Below, piece by piece: positions 9,001-16,826 of a stretch of 64,000 nt of DNA. The translations under genes and the position numbers were made by a program. A model generated the notes under the pieces. It was not told the origin of the DNA. It made no database searches and worked only from the letters and a program-made list of their open reading frames with translations. This DNA is from Anaerolineae bacterium (lineage in GTDB: Bacteria > Chloroflexota > Anaerolineae > Promineifilales > Promineifilaceae): contig JAHDWK010000002.1 in assembly GCA_023382655.1 (NCBI GenBank), positions 478,760 to 542,759 on the forward strand. Reading direction: 5' to 3'. How positions within the stretch are numbered: the stretch's first letter is position 1; each line of letters starts with the position of its first letter.

Positions 9001-11263
9001 CCGCTTCCTCTTTGGTCTGCACCGTCTGGGTAAACAAAATGGCATTGGTCAGGGAGACGGCTACATGATTGGCCAGCGAACGCAGCAAATTGGCGTCGCT
9101 TTCTTCCAGCCCACCCACCTTGTCCGATTGCACGTCCAGAACGCCAATCACCTTGCCTTTGGCGATGAGTGGTACCGCCATTTCGGCGTAGGTATCCGGC
9201 AGTAGGGGGTTGGACAGCCAGCTTTTAGCCTGGCGCACATTGCCCACGATGACAATATCACCCCCGCGTGCGGCTTCGGCAATCAACGATTGTTCACGGA
9301 TGAGGGGAATACGCCAGCCATCGGCCACCATTTGCCGCCCAATCTGCCCGGCCCCGGCGGCCAATGAGAGCGCCTGCCCATCGGCATCCAGCAGGTAAAT
9401 ATGGGCGTGGTAGAAGCCAAATCGCTCTTTGGTCAGGTCCACCACGTGTTGCAGCAGTTCGGTTTTGTCCAGGATGGTGGAGGTGGCGGTGCTGATTTCG
9501 GCCACATTGCGCAGTTGGTGGGCGCGTTTGGCTTCTTTTTCCACCAGCAATGCGCCTTTCAGCGAGCTGCTGATTTGCACTTGCAACGTCTCATAAATCA
9601 GACCTTTGCGATTATTGGTTTCAAATAAGACAAAACCTAGCTGCTCTTCCTGGAAGAAAAGCGGCTGCACCATCATGCTGTAGGTTCTGTCGGTGGGCAA
9701 CATGCCCGGCAGCACAAGCTGGCGGGTGGGGAAGAGGGGGTCGTGGGCGTCCAGGGAGACACGGCCGTGTTCATCATACGCCATGATCATCCGGGACAAC
9801 GTGGTGGGGAAGGCGGGGTCTTCATACAAAGCCAGGTAACAACTGCGCACGTCCAACTGGGGCAGTTCGGCGGCCAAAATATCCGCCAGGGCCGATAAAT
9901 CAAAGGTGGTGATCAATTGTGACCCAATTTGATTCAACCGGCGCGCCTGGCCCGCCGTTTCATGCCGCTGCGTGTACTGCACCCGCTCCGCAACCTCGCC
10001 AATAACGATGCGCGCCTGCCCCCAGATATTTTCGGCGCGGGTCAATAGTTCGCCGGTTCCCAACAGGGGCAGCGTCAACCGGCGCAACTGCGAAATCACG
10101 TTTTGCCATTCAATCACGCTGTCGCCCGTTTTGGCAGATTCGTTCAGGAACTTTTCCAGCGCAGACAGGAATGCGCCTTTTTGGCTGGTGGTATCATCCG
10201 TCAAATCGGCCAGGAAATTGTCGTACAGTTCTGCTGCCCAACCGGCATCCCGCCCGGCGTAGTGCAGCGTGTCATTGTCCTGTAGGTGGGTGATGATCTC
10301 CTGGCGTTGTTGGCGCAGGGTGGTGGTCACGGCCGTGCCGTCACCCACCGTTGCGCCCCCGGTTACTGTCGGCGGCGTCATGGCTTGCAGCGCCATTTCC
10401 GAAAAACAGCCACAAGATTGCCGCGTCACCAGTTCGGTGGGTAAGATGACCTCCTTGGCGGGGGACTCGCCCGCAATCAGGGCCATCATCATCTCCACCG
10501 CCTGCCGCCCTTGTTCATGGAGGGGCTGGCGCACGGTGGTCATGGGGGGCATGACCGACCGGGCGTCCACCACGTCATCAAAACCAACAATGGCGACCTC
10601 TTGGGGTATTTTTACGCCCCGCTTTTGTAACGCTTCCATCGCCCCCAGGGCCATAAAGTCGTTGGCGGCGGCAATGGCGTCAAACGTCACCCGCCGTTGA
10701 TCCAGAAGCAAACCGACCGCTGCCGTGCCGTCTTCAGGCTGAAAGCTGCCGGGCAGCACCAGGTCGGGGTCGAGGGGAATATCATATTCGGCCAGGGTTT
10801 CGGCATATGCCTGGTAACGCAGGTCGGCCTCTTCATACCCCACCGGGCCGCGAATAAAGGCGATGCGCCGACGGCCGTGGGCCTCAATGAGATGCCGGAT
10901 CGCCTGTCTGAGACCCGTCTGGTTTTCCACCAACACATTGTGCAGCCCCGGCACCCCTAAGCCGATGCTGACCATGGGCAGGCTGCCGTAGGAATGGAGA
11001 AACTGTTGCAGCCGCTCCAGCGTGACCCGGCTGCCCAGGGTACTGGACATGACGATCAGCCCATCCAGGTTGGCCGTGTCCACCAGGTCATAGACGATAT
11101 TGCGTTGTTTGCTTTCGGGGGCGTCCAGATGGCCGCCAACGTAGCTGATGATGTTCGCGCCGTGTTCTCTGATGGCGTCATCCACGCCTTGCCAGACGGC
11201 AAGCTGATAACCAGCATCAAAATTGAACATGAGATAGCCGATGGTGGGGGTTTTTTTCTGCAT
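6083..11263 (-). CDS. Giant hybrid histidine kinase with LacI-type ligand-binding domain, three GAF domains and three receivers
   Basis: 1726-residue soluble signalling protein. In order: a LacI/periplasmic-binding-protein-like domain without DNA-binding helices (about 5-290); a helical region; two GAF domains (about 440-740); a short coiled coil; a third GAF (about 790-930); a long coiled coil; HisKA with ANMSHELRTPLNS near 1065; HATPase; a Pro/Ala linker; then three receiver domains with phosphoacceptor Asp in ILDLNLPDMSGW, ILDLSLPDMTGF and LMDIMMPVMDGY. The ligand domain suggests a sugar or similar small molecule is sensed in the cytoplasm (inference). First gene of an operon with cheR, cheB and a receiver-kinase. 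Confidence 0.88.
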   Translation of the reverse strand: MQKKTPTIGYLMFNFDAGYQLAVWQGVDDAIREHGANIISYVGGHLDAPESKQRNIVYDLVDTANLDGLIVMSSTLGSRVTLERLQQFLHSYGSLPMVSIGLGVPGLHNVLVENQTGLRQAIRHLIEAHGRRRIAFIRGPVGYEEADLRYQAYAETLAEYDIPLDPDLVLPGSFQPEDGTAAVGLLLDQRRVTFDAIAAANDFMALGAMEALQKRGVKIPQEVAIVGFDDVVDARSVMPPMTTVRQPLHEQGRQAVEMMMALIAGESPAKEVILPTELVTRQSCGCFSEMALQAMTPPTVTGGATVGDGTAVTTTLRQQRQEIITHLQDNDTLHYAGRDAGWAAELYDNFLADLTDDTTSQKGAFLSALEKFLNESAKTGDSVIEWQNVISQLRRLTLPLLGTGELLTRAENIWGQARIVIGEVAERVQYTQRHETAGQARRLNQIGSQLITTFDLSALADILAAELPQLDVRSCYLALYEDPAFPTTLSRMIMAYDEHGRVSLDAHDPLFPTRQLVLPGMLPTDRTYSMMVQPLFFQEEQLGFVLFETNNRKGLIYETLQVQISSSLKGALLVEKEAKRAHQLRNVAEISTATSTILDKTELLQHVVDLTKERFGFYHAHIYLLDADGQALSLAAGAGQIGRQMVADGWRIPLIREQSLIAEAARGGDIVIVGNVRQAKSWLSNPLLPDTYAEMAVPLIAKGKVIGVLDVQSDKVGGLEESDANLLRSLANHVAVSLTNAILFTQTVQTKEEAEQAKELAERSRREAETAREEAETARQMMEVQVWQTTGQAELNNQIRGEQDIPTLANNIVRQLCNYLGAHIGALYIANADDLELAGSYAYSLAEGHGRFRFGEGLVGQAAAEKTPKIITAVPDNYITVRSGLGQMAPRHIMVVPFTYEEHVVGVLEIGTLTQFEEAQLTFLNTAMSNVGIAFNTAQARARINELLAQTQRQAEELQAQGEELRVANEELEAQTESLRASETKLKEKQQELEATNVQLEEKAAALEESSLALYEKQVALDKQNRDLKTAQQELERKAEELALASKYKSEFLANMSHELRTPLNSLLILAGLLAENKDGNLNEEQVESAKIIYSGGHDLLNLINDILDLSKVESGKMIFNFEPLPVADLVSQVRTQFGHVAEEKGLALNIHVADDAPTSIETDRMRVLQIIKNLLSNAFKFTSQGSVDLEIARPGSQVSLLRSGLDPAQAVAIVVRDTGIGMTPEQLKIVFEAFQQADGSTSRQYGGTGLGLSISRELAAKLGGQIDVVSERGQGSTFTLYLPIGTTRQENVADVVVTAVTTPLPPLTAVPDAPPAPTPAPPTPFLPDDRATLQTGDKHLLLIEDDPRFAKIVYNFAGENGFKCLLAGDGATGLALVREYQPQAVILDLNLPDMSGWQVLDVLKNDPATRHIPVHIMSVEEEVLDAYHKGAMGYLTKPINQESLAGVFSKIEKFIAKEIKSLLLVEDDPLSRRSIVKLLGGSDVQISEAEHGQMALDLMKTQRFDCIILDLSLPDMTGFELLNQMNGASANTQCPIIVYTGRDLTPEENHQLMKYADSIIVKGVKSPERLLDETALFLHRVVSDMPAEKQQTIKHLHDHETILKGKRILIVDDDMRNSFALSKLLSDKGIVVRIAANGQKALDLLEQEPIDLVLMDIMMPVMDGYETTRHIRRLPQYGSLPILALTAKAMKGDREKCLEAGANDYLPKPIDVDRLFSMLRVWLYQ

Positions 11264-11433
11264 TTCTTTCTTACCGTTACGCCGTGATTTTCAGGCTACG
11301 TACAACAGTACAAATCCAATTTGCCTTGCCTTTATTATGGGGAATAGCGGCTGATTGTCAGGGGGCAATTGGTAATTGGACTAAAGTCCCACCGGGCACG
11401 GCCGTTCTTCATTGTGTGTGCCCCTGCGTCTCA

Positions 11434-11459
11434 CTATCCTATATAATCAACCAGGATAG
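11434..11459. promoter_or_regulatory. Inverted repeat over a -10-like element before the response regulator
   Basis: CTATCCT (11434-11440) and AGGATAG (11453-11459) form a 7-bp inverted repeat enclosing TATAAT (11442-11447). A convincing -35 is not visible. It could be an operator for the downstream regulator gene. Apart from this I see nothing notable in 11264-11471. Confidence 0.4.
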
Positions 11460-11471
11460 GACAGTGTGATA

Positions 11472-12173
11472 ATGGATAGTAAAACGATTCTGATCATTGA
11501 TGATGACATTTCCTTGTGCCAGATTTTGGATATTACTTTTACTGTGGAGGGGGCGTTTGTGATTACGGCCAACGACGGCCGTGAAGGATTGCAAAAATTC
11601 TTCGCCCACCGGCCTGATCTGGTGGTGCTGGATGTGAATATGCCGCACATGGACGGCTGGGAAACATGCCGCCAGATTCGTTTGTTGTCCGATGTACCCA
11701 TCATCATGCTCACGACGTTGCAGGGAGATCAGGAAATGGTGCGGGGGCTGGATGCAGGGGCGGATGATTTTATTACCAAGCCGTTTAACGCCGATGTGCT
11801 GTTAGCCCGTACTCGTGCCGTGCTGCGCCGGATGGAAAAAACGGCGGTGCCCCCCACCGACTCCCAATACAGCGACGGTTATTTAATCATTCACCTGGAG
11901 CGGCATGAAGTGTTGGTATTGGGTGAACAGGTAAAGCTCACCGCTACCGAGTTCCAGTTACTCACCTATTTCCTCAAGAATAGTGGGCACACGCTCACCT
12001 ATAAACAAATCCTGGAGAACATCTGGGGTTGGGAATATCAGGAGAGCATAGATTACGTGCATGTCTATGTCTCCCACTTACGGCGCAAAATAGAAAGAGA
12101 TCCCAAAAATCCCTTCTACTTTATTACCGTACACGGCATTGGCTACCGCTTTGAAAAAGCCACAACTGGTTAG
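11472..12173 (+). CDS. OmpR/PhoB-family response regulator
   Basis: Receiver domain (about 1-115; acidic pocket DDD, phosphoacceptor in VVLDVNMPHMDGW, conserved Lys in ITKPF) joined to a winged-helix DNA-binding domain (about 135-230; DYVHVYVSHLRRKI, GIGYRFE). I place the start at ATG 11472; a GTG two codons upstream is in frame but too close to AGGA. No kinase is adjacent, but an orthodox histidine kinase lies two genes downstream (15212). Four 11-bp direct repeats sit directly after this gene. They fit its family's DNA-binding mode, so the protease gene is a likely target (inference). Confidence 0.9.
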   Translation: MDSKTILIIDDDISLCQILDITFTVEGAFVITANDGREGLQKFFAHRPDLVVLDVNMPHMDGWETCRQIRLLSDVPIIMLTTLQGDQEMVRGLDAGADDFITKPFNADVLLARTRAVLRRMEKTAVPPTDSQYSDGYLIIHLERHEVLVLGEQVKLTATEFQLLTYFLKNSGHTLTYKQILENIWGWEYQESIDYVHVYVSHLRRKIERDPKNPFYFITVHGIGYRFEKATTG

Positions 12174-12189
12174 AAGACCTCCATTTCTC

Positions 12190-12247
12190 CATTTTAAGAA
12201 CATTTTAAGAACATTTTCGGCGCAATTTAAGTGGCGTCTGGTAAGCT
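12190..12247 (+). promoter_or_regulatory. Four 11-bp direct repeats (Pho-box-like) and -10 before the subtilisin gene
   Basis: Units CATTTTAAGAA (12190-12200), CATTTTAAGAA (12201-12211), CATTTTCGGCG (12212-12222) and CAATTTAAGTG (12223-12233) run head to tail. A -10-like TAAGCT follows at 12242-12247. An 11-bp period just upstream of -10 is the geometry PhoB/OmpR-type activators use. Confidence 0.6.
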
Positions 12248-12370
12248 GGCAGTGTGAAGTGTATGCCTTGTGTAATCAGCCAACAGCAAGCGACCCATCG
12301 GTCGCCATAATTATTGAAATAGAAGTAGGGTATACCAAACAAAGCAGTACCATTTGGAAAACGAGGAATC

Positions 12371-15046
12371 ATGACCATCAACAAGCCTTCTTCATCGCCA
12401 AAACGGTTTATCTGGTTGTTGCTACTCTGTATCGTTTTAGCAACCGTCATTTCATCCCCGCAAACCGAATCTCCCACCCAATCGGTGATTGTGTTGGCGG
12501 ATGATGTGGCTACGGCCGTGCAAGCCATCCACAACGTCGGCGGCCATGTCACCCACGAACTGGGTGTCATCAACGGCGTAGGGGCGCGGGTAACGGATGG
12601 GCAGGTCGGCCGTCTTGCCCAACAGCCCCACCTGCGTCTTTACCAGGATCACCCCTTGCAAATTGCCACCGGCGACCCACAAACCCTCCGCGACCAGTTC
12701 AACGGCCTCGGGTACAACAACCACAACGGCAGCCAAAACTGGCTCGGCAACTGGGCCGAAAGCGGCGAAAACAACGGCGCCCTCCTGGGCAACGTGCGCG
12801 TCACCCTCGGCCGGCTCATCCTGCAAGGCAGCAGCAACGCCATCCGCCGCAGCGCCGACCTCTCCGGAGCCACCAGCGCCACCCTCAGCTTTGAATATCG
12901 CCGCGACGGTTTTAACCACGTCAACGATTTTGTGGCCATTGAACTCTCCACCGACAACGGCACATCGTGGACGGAAGTCGGCCGTCTATCTGGCCCTGGC
13001 AGCGATAATGGCTGGCAAACGGCCGTGTACAACATCACCCCACACGCTGCCGCCAACACCACTGTCCGCCTGCGCACCTCCGCCAGCCTCGGCCTCCTGG
13101 AAAAACTCCAGGTAGACAACCTGCAAATCGAATACAACACCCAGCCCGCCAACCACAACGTCCAGATGATCCTGGCCGACAACACCAGCGGGCCGGTCTA
13201 CAGCAGCAGCAACGGTCTCGTTGGCTGGCTGAATAGCTGGCAAGAAACCGGCGAAAATGACGGCCTGCTCGGTGGGGTATTGCAGTTAGTCAGTAACATC
13301 GTCTGCGTGGTGCAATGCCTGAACATTCAAAGCAACGGCCAAAGCATTCAAGACCTCGGCTTTCAACGGGCTGTCAATTTAAGCGGCGCGGCCACTGCTA
13401 CCCTCACCCTCAACACCCAACGTCTGCTGGCTGGCGCCACCCCCGGCAGCATCCTCCTGGAAATCTCCGAAGACGGCGGTCTCAACTGGACCACCCTGCA
13501 CATCTTCGACCTCAGCGTCAGCGACGCCGCTTTGCTGGCGCATACCTTTGACATCACCTCCTTTATTGCCCCCAACACGCAAATTCGCCTGATGGGATTG
13601 GGCGACGCCCCCGGCAGCAGCTTCCTGGTAGACAATGTGCAGATCGAGTTCCTGACCGATGACGTGCCGGGCACAACCTATACCGCCCACGTCGGCGCAG
13701 ACCAACTGCACCAGCAGGGCATTACCGGCGATGGCGTGACGGTAGCCGTTATTGACACCGGCTACTGGTCACATCCCGGCCTGGATTATCCCACCGATAC
13801 CAGCACCCTGGCGTTGGGCCTGGGCGGTCTGCAAACGATGATGGCGCTAAACAACACCCGCGTCCTGGCCCATTATGATGCGCAAGTAGATGAGGTGAAC
13901 ACGGCCGTGACCCCCGGCTATAACTCTGACACACACGGCCACGGCAGCCATGTCGCCAGCATCATTGCCAACAGCGAACAAAACGAGAGCGATGTTTACA
14001 ACGGCATCGCCCCCAATGCCAATCTGGTCATCGTCAAAGCGTTTGGCGCGGATGGCAGCGGCAGCTACCTGGACGTGATTCGCGGTCTGGATTGGGTCAT
14101 CGCCAACAAAGACACCTACAACATCCGCGTTCTCAACCTTTCCTTCAGCGCCCCGCCGCAATCTTACTATTGGGATGACCCGCTGAATCAGGCGGTGATG
14201 CGCGCCTGGCAGGCCGGTATCGTGGTGGTCGCAGCGGCCGGCAATCAGGGGCCAGACCCCATGACGGTGGGTGTGCCGGGTAATGTGCCCTATGTGATCA
14301 CGGTGGGTGCATTCTCCGACAATGGCACAGCCAACAACCTGGGCGATGACTTTCTAACCTCGTTCTCGTCTGTTGGTCCCACCGTCGAGGGGTTTGTCAA
14401 GCCGGAAATGGTAGCCCCTGGCGGCCATTTGCTAGGGCTGGTGGGCGCCAATACGACGCTGGCACAGAGTTACCCGCAGTTCCGAAATGGTGATTACATG
14501 ACCATTTCCGGCACGTCGCAGGCAACGGCCGTGACCGCCGGTGTAGTTGCCCTCATGTTGCAAGACGACCCCACCCTGACACCCGATGAGGTGAAATGTC
14601 GCTTGATGGCGGGGGCGCGCACGGCCGTGAACCCCGATGGCACCCTCGCTTACAGCATCTTCCAGCAAGGCGCGGGGCAAATTCATGCCGTTGACGCCGC
14701 CAACAGCAGCCAGAGCGGCTGCGCCAATCAAGGTCTGAATATCAGCGCCGATCTGGACGGCTCCATGCACTTTGGCGGCCCGGCCAACATGGACGAAGAC
14801 GGTAATTACACCATCATGGACACCGGCGGATATATGTGGGCCGGTGGTTACATGTGGGCCGGCGGCTACATGTGGGCCGGTGGTTACATGTGGGCTGGTG
14901 GTTACATGTGGGCTGGTGGTTATATGTGGGCTGGTGGTTATATGTGGGCTGGCGGCTACATGTGGGCCGGTAACTACAACTGGGATGAGAATAACACCTG
15001 GAACAGCCACGCCGCCGGCATCGGGGAGTGGTCACCGCAAGAGTAA
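12371..15046 (+). CDS. Secreted subtilisin-family (S8) serine peptidase with C-terminal GGYMWA repeats
   Basis: 891 residues with an N-terminal signal peptide (hydrophobic stretch about 13-29). Two related beta-sandwich-like modules follow (about 110-255 and 270-420, each opening with a NW/GW...W-x-E-x-GEN motif). The S8 domain has the triad Asp462 (VAVIDTGYW), His524 (HGHGSHVAS) and Ser716 (SGTSQAT). The tail holds eight perfect GGYMWA hexapeptides followed by an Asn/Trp-rich end. Probably an exported proteinase working outside the cell. The upstream 11-bp repeats suggest control by the adjacent response regulator. The role of the Trp/Met repeats is unknown; a surface-binding or autoprocessing tail is possible. 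Confidence 0.92.
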   Translation: MTINKPSSSPKRFIWLLLLCIVLATVISSPQTESPTQSVIVLADDVATAVQAIHNVGGHVTHELGVINGVGARVTDGQVGRLAQQPHLRLYQDHPLQIATGDPQTLRDQFNGLGYNNHNGSQNWLGNWAESGENNGALLGNVRVTLGRLILQGSSNAIRRSADLSGATSATLSFEYRRDGFNHVNDFVAIELSTDNGTSWTEVGRLSGPGSDNGWQTAVYNITPHAAANTTVRLRTSASLGLLEKLQVDNLQIEYNTQPANHNVQMILADNTSGPVYSSSNGLVGWLNSWQETGENDGLLGGVLQLVSNIVCVVQCLNIQSNGQSIQDLGFQRAVNLSGAATATLTLNTQRLLAGATPGSILLEISEDGGLNWTTLHIFDLSVSDAALLAHTFDITSFIAPNTQIRLMGLGDAPGSSFLVDNVQIEFLTDDVPGTTYTAHVGADQLHQQGITGDGVTVAVIDTGYWSHPGLDYPTDTSTLALGLGGLQTMMALNNTRVLAHYDAQVDEVNTAVTPGYNSDTHGHGSHVASIIANSEQNESDVYNGIAPNANLVIVKAFGADGSGSYLDVIRGLDWVIANKDTYNIRVLNLSFSAPPQSYYWDDPLNQAVMRAWQAGIVVVAAAGNQGPDPMTVGVPGNVPYVITVGAFSDNGTANNLGDDFLTSFSSVGPTVEGFVKPEMVAPGGHLLGLVGANTTLAQSYPQFRNGDYMTISGTSQATAVTAGVVALMLQDDPTLTPDEVKCRLMAGARTAVNPDGTLAYSIFQQGAGQIHAVDAANSSQSGCANQGLNISADLDGSMHFGGPANMDEDGNYTIMDTGGYMWAGGYMWAGGYMWAGGYMWAGGYMWAGGYMWAGGYMWAGGYMWAGNYNWDENNTWNSHAAGIGEWSPQE
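14825..14968 (+). repeat. 18-bp tandem repeat coding for (GGYMWA)8
   Basis: Eight consecutive 18-bp units with identical translation. They differ only at third positions (GGT/GGC/GGA, TAT/TAC, GCT/GCC), and neighbouring units are often identical. This suggests repeated duplication with protein sequence kept by selection. Confidence 0.95.
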
Positions 15047-15050
15047 AAAG

Positions 15051-15107
15051 GCGTGATGCGTGATACGTGATGCGTGAGGTCTCTCTAGTCACGCATCACG
15101 CATCACA
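15051..15107. repeat. Heptamer tandem-repeat hairpin (GCGTGAT units)
   Basis: Four GCGTGAT-like heptamers are followed by inverted CACGCAT units, giving a long hairpin just after the peptidase stop codon. Confidence 0.85.
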
Positions 15108-15155
15108 TCAACCCTACAAAACTCTAGTGCCCCATCGTGTTACAAATGCATCGCT

Positions 15156-15190
15156 AAAAAAGCCCTTATGGATGACGTAAGGGCTTTTTT
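15156..15190 (+). terminator. Rho-independent terminator after the peptidase gene
   Basis: Stem AAAAAAGCCCTTA (15156-15168) pairs with TAAGGGCTTTTTT (15178-15190) around a 9-base loop and ends in six T. It could work on both strands. Confidence 0.88.
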
Positions 15191-15211
15191 CGTGAAAAAA
15201 CCATCAAGAAG

Positions 15212-16768
15212 ATGAAAACATTCACCGGACACAGTAGAATAGACCCCAACCTTGAGGCAACTCAACAGGCAGATTGGCACATGACATCACACCCCCGCCC
15301 GGCCCCCAAAAACTTCTCCGCCCGATTGCGGGCGTTCTATCTGGCATCCACTACCATCATTGGCATGGTCTTGCTGGGTTGGAGCATTATTCGTCTATGG
15401 GACGGCGCCAATGAAGTGAACCTGCTCTTGCTCATTTTGCTGGCAGCGGCGGCGGAAATTGCCGCTACCTTTGTGCAGGTGGGGGAAAATAAGATGGCGT
15501 ATGAGGTAGGCACGGCCGTGAGTATGGCCGCCATCCCTCTCTTTGGCCCCTGGGGGGCGGTGGTCGTGGTCTCTCTGGCCGGGCTTAGCTTCTGGCTCTA
15601 CAACACGCGCCAGACGCCATTTCGCCAGAAAGCGTGGGAACAGCTTGGTTTTAATATCGGGATGCACGCCATTGCCATCTTTGTGGCCGGGCTGGTCTTT
15701 TTCCTGCTGCAAAACCGGCTGAGTGGGCTGGTGGGCATGGTGATCAGTTGGGTGGTCACGGCCGTTGTCTATGACCAGATCAACTTCTGGCTGTTAGCCA
15801 TCATCTTGCGCCTCAGCCGGGGCAAACAGTTCAAACCGCTGGCTTTCTGGCTGGAGAATCGCTGGGCCATGCTCATCAACGTGCTGGTTTTGAGTATTGG
15901 TGGTTCCCTGTTGGCCTTTGCGGCCAACGAGTTTGGCTGGGTGGGCATTATGATCTTCTTTTTGCCCATTGTCCTCTCCTCGGTCGCTTTTCAGGCTTAC
16001 GTGCGCCAGATGAAAGCGCACATGGATAACCTGGAAGCGATTATCGCCGAACGCACTCAGGAGTTATCTCAACTGATGCGCGAAAAAGATGCCTTCCTGG
16101 CCGTCTTGACGCACGATATGAAATCCCCCCTGACCACCATCAACCTCTATGCCAACATCCTGCAACAGCAGCCGGACATCCTGAAAGCCAAACCGCAACT
16201 CACCGACCTGATTCTGCGCAGCCAACAAACGCTGACCGAAATCGTCAATAACATCCTCGACCTGGAAAAATTGCAGACAGGCGAGGCAATGCCCATGAAA
16301 AAAGAGCGTCTCGACCTGACGCCCATGCTGGAATATGTGGCGCAGGCGTTGATGGCCCAGGCTCAGGAAAAGACAATCGAACTAGACACCGACATTCCCA
16401 CCGATTCCATCGTCATCGAAGCAGACCGCCAGCAAATGGAGCGGGTGCTGCAAAATCTGGTCTCCAACGCCATCAAGTACACACCCAGGGAAGGGCGGGT
16501 GGTCATCGAGGCAGCGGTGTTAAGTGGCACGGCCGTCATCCACATCCGCGACAATGGCTATGGCATTCCCGAGGCCGAACTGCCCTATATTTTTGACCGC
16601 TTCCGCCGGGTGGAGGCACATTCCAATAAAGCGGCCGGGACGGGGCTGGGGCTGGCGATTACCAAAGCGCTGGTGGAGGCGCATGATGGCGCCATTACCG
16701 TCACCAGCCAGGAGGGTGTGGGCAGCACCTTCACCGTTTCTCTGCCTGTGGTCATTGGGCGGGCGTAA
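15212..16768 (+). CDS. Membrane sensor histidine kinase (HisKA-HATPase)
   Basis: 518 residues. About seven transmembrane segments fill residues 40-265 with no large extracytoplasmic loop, so it likely senses a membrane or intracellular signal. HisKA follows (VLTHDMKSPLTTINLY, about 305-370), then an HATPase domain with N box (QNLVSNAIKYTP), DNGYGIP and GTGLGLAI. No receiver is attached, so it should phosphorylate a separate regulator. The OmpR-type protein at 11472 is the nearest candidate. Start uncertain: ATG 15212 is only 22 bases past the terminator, and ATG 15281 is equally possible; neither has a good ribosome site. Confidence 0.87.
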   Translation: MKTFTGHSRIDPNLEATQQADWHMTSHPRPAPKNFSARLRAFYLASTTIIGMVLLGWSIIRLWDGANEVNLLLLILLAAAAEIAATFVQVGENKMAYEVGTAVSMAAIPLFGPWGAVVVVSLAGLSFWLYNTRQTPFRQKAWEQLGFNIGMHAIAIFVAGLVFFLLQNRLSGLVGMVISWVVTAVVYDQINFWLLAIILRLSRGKQFKPLAFWLENRWAMLINVLVLSIGGSLLAFAANEFGWVGIMIFFLPIVLSSVAFQAYVRQMKAHMDNLEAIIAERTQELSQLMREKDAFLAVLTHDMKSPLTTINLYANILQQQPDILKAKPQLTDLILRSQQTLTEIVNNILDLEKLQTGEAMPMKKERLDLTPMLEYVAQALMAQAQEKTIELDTDIPTDSIVIEADRQQMERVLQNLVSNAIKYTPREGRVVIEAAVLSGTAVIHIRDNGYGIPEAELPYIFDRFRRVEAHSNKAAGTGLGLAITKALVEAHDGAITVTSQEGVGSTFTVSLPVVIGRA

Positions 16769-16814
16769 CGGCCATGCCTTTCAATATGCGGTGGGTTGGT
16801 AGGGGGTACGGCCG

Positions 16815-16820
16815 TATAAT
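16815..16820 (+). promoter_or_regulatory. -10 element for a possible leaderless transcript
   Basis: TATAAT ends 6 bases before the ATG at 16827, so transcription would begin at or next to the start codon. No Shine-Dalgarno sequence is present and no good -35 is seen. Confidence 0.5.
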
Positions 16821-16826
16821 TCCAGC

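Noticed and set aside
14432..15010. Minus-strand frame with PHVTTS/PHITTS repeats
   Set aside because: The repeats are only the complement of the GGYMWA-coding repeats of the peptidase.
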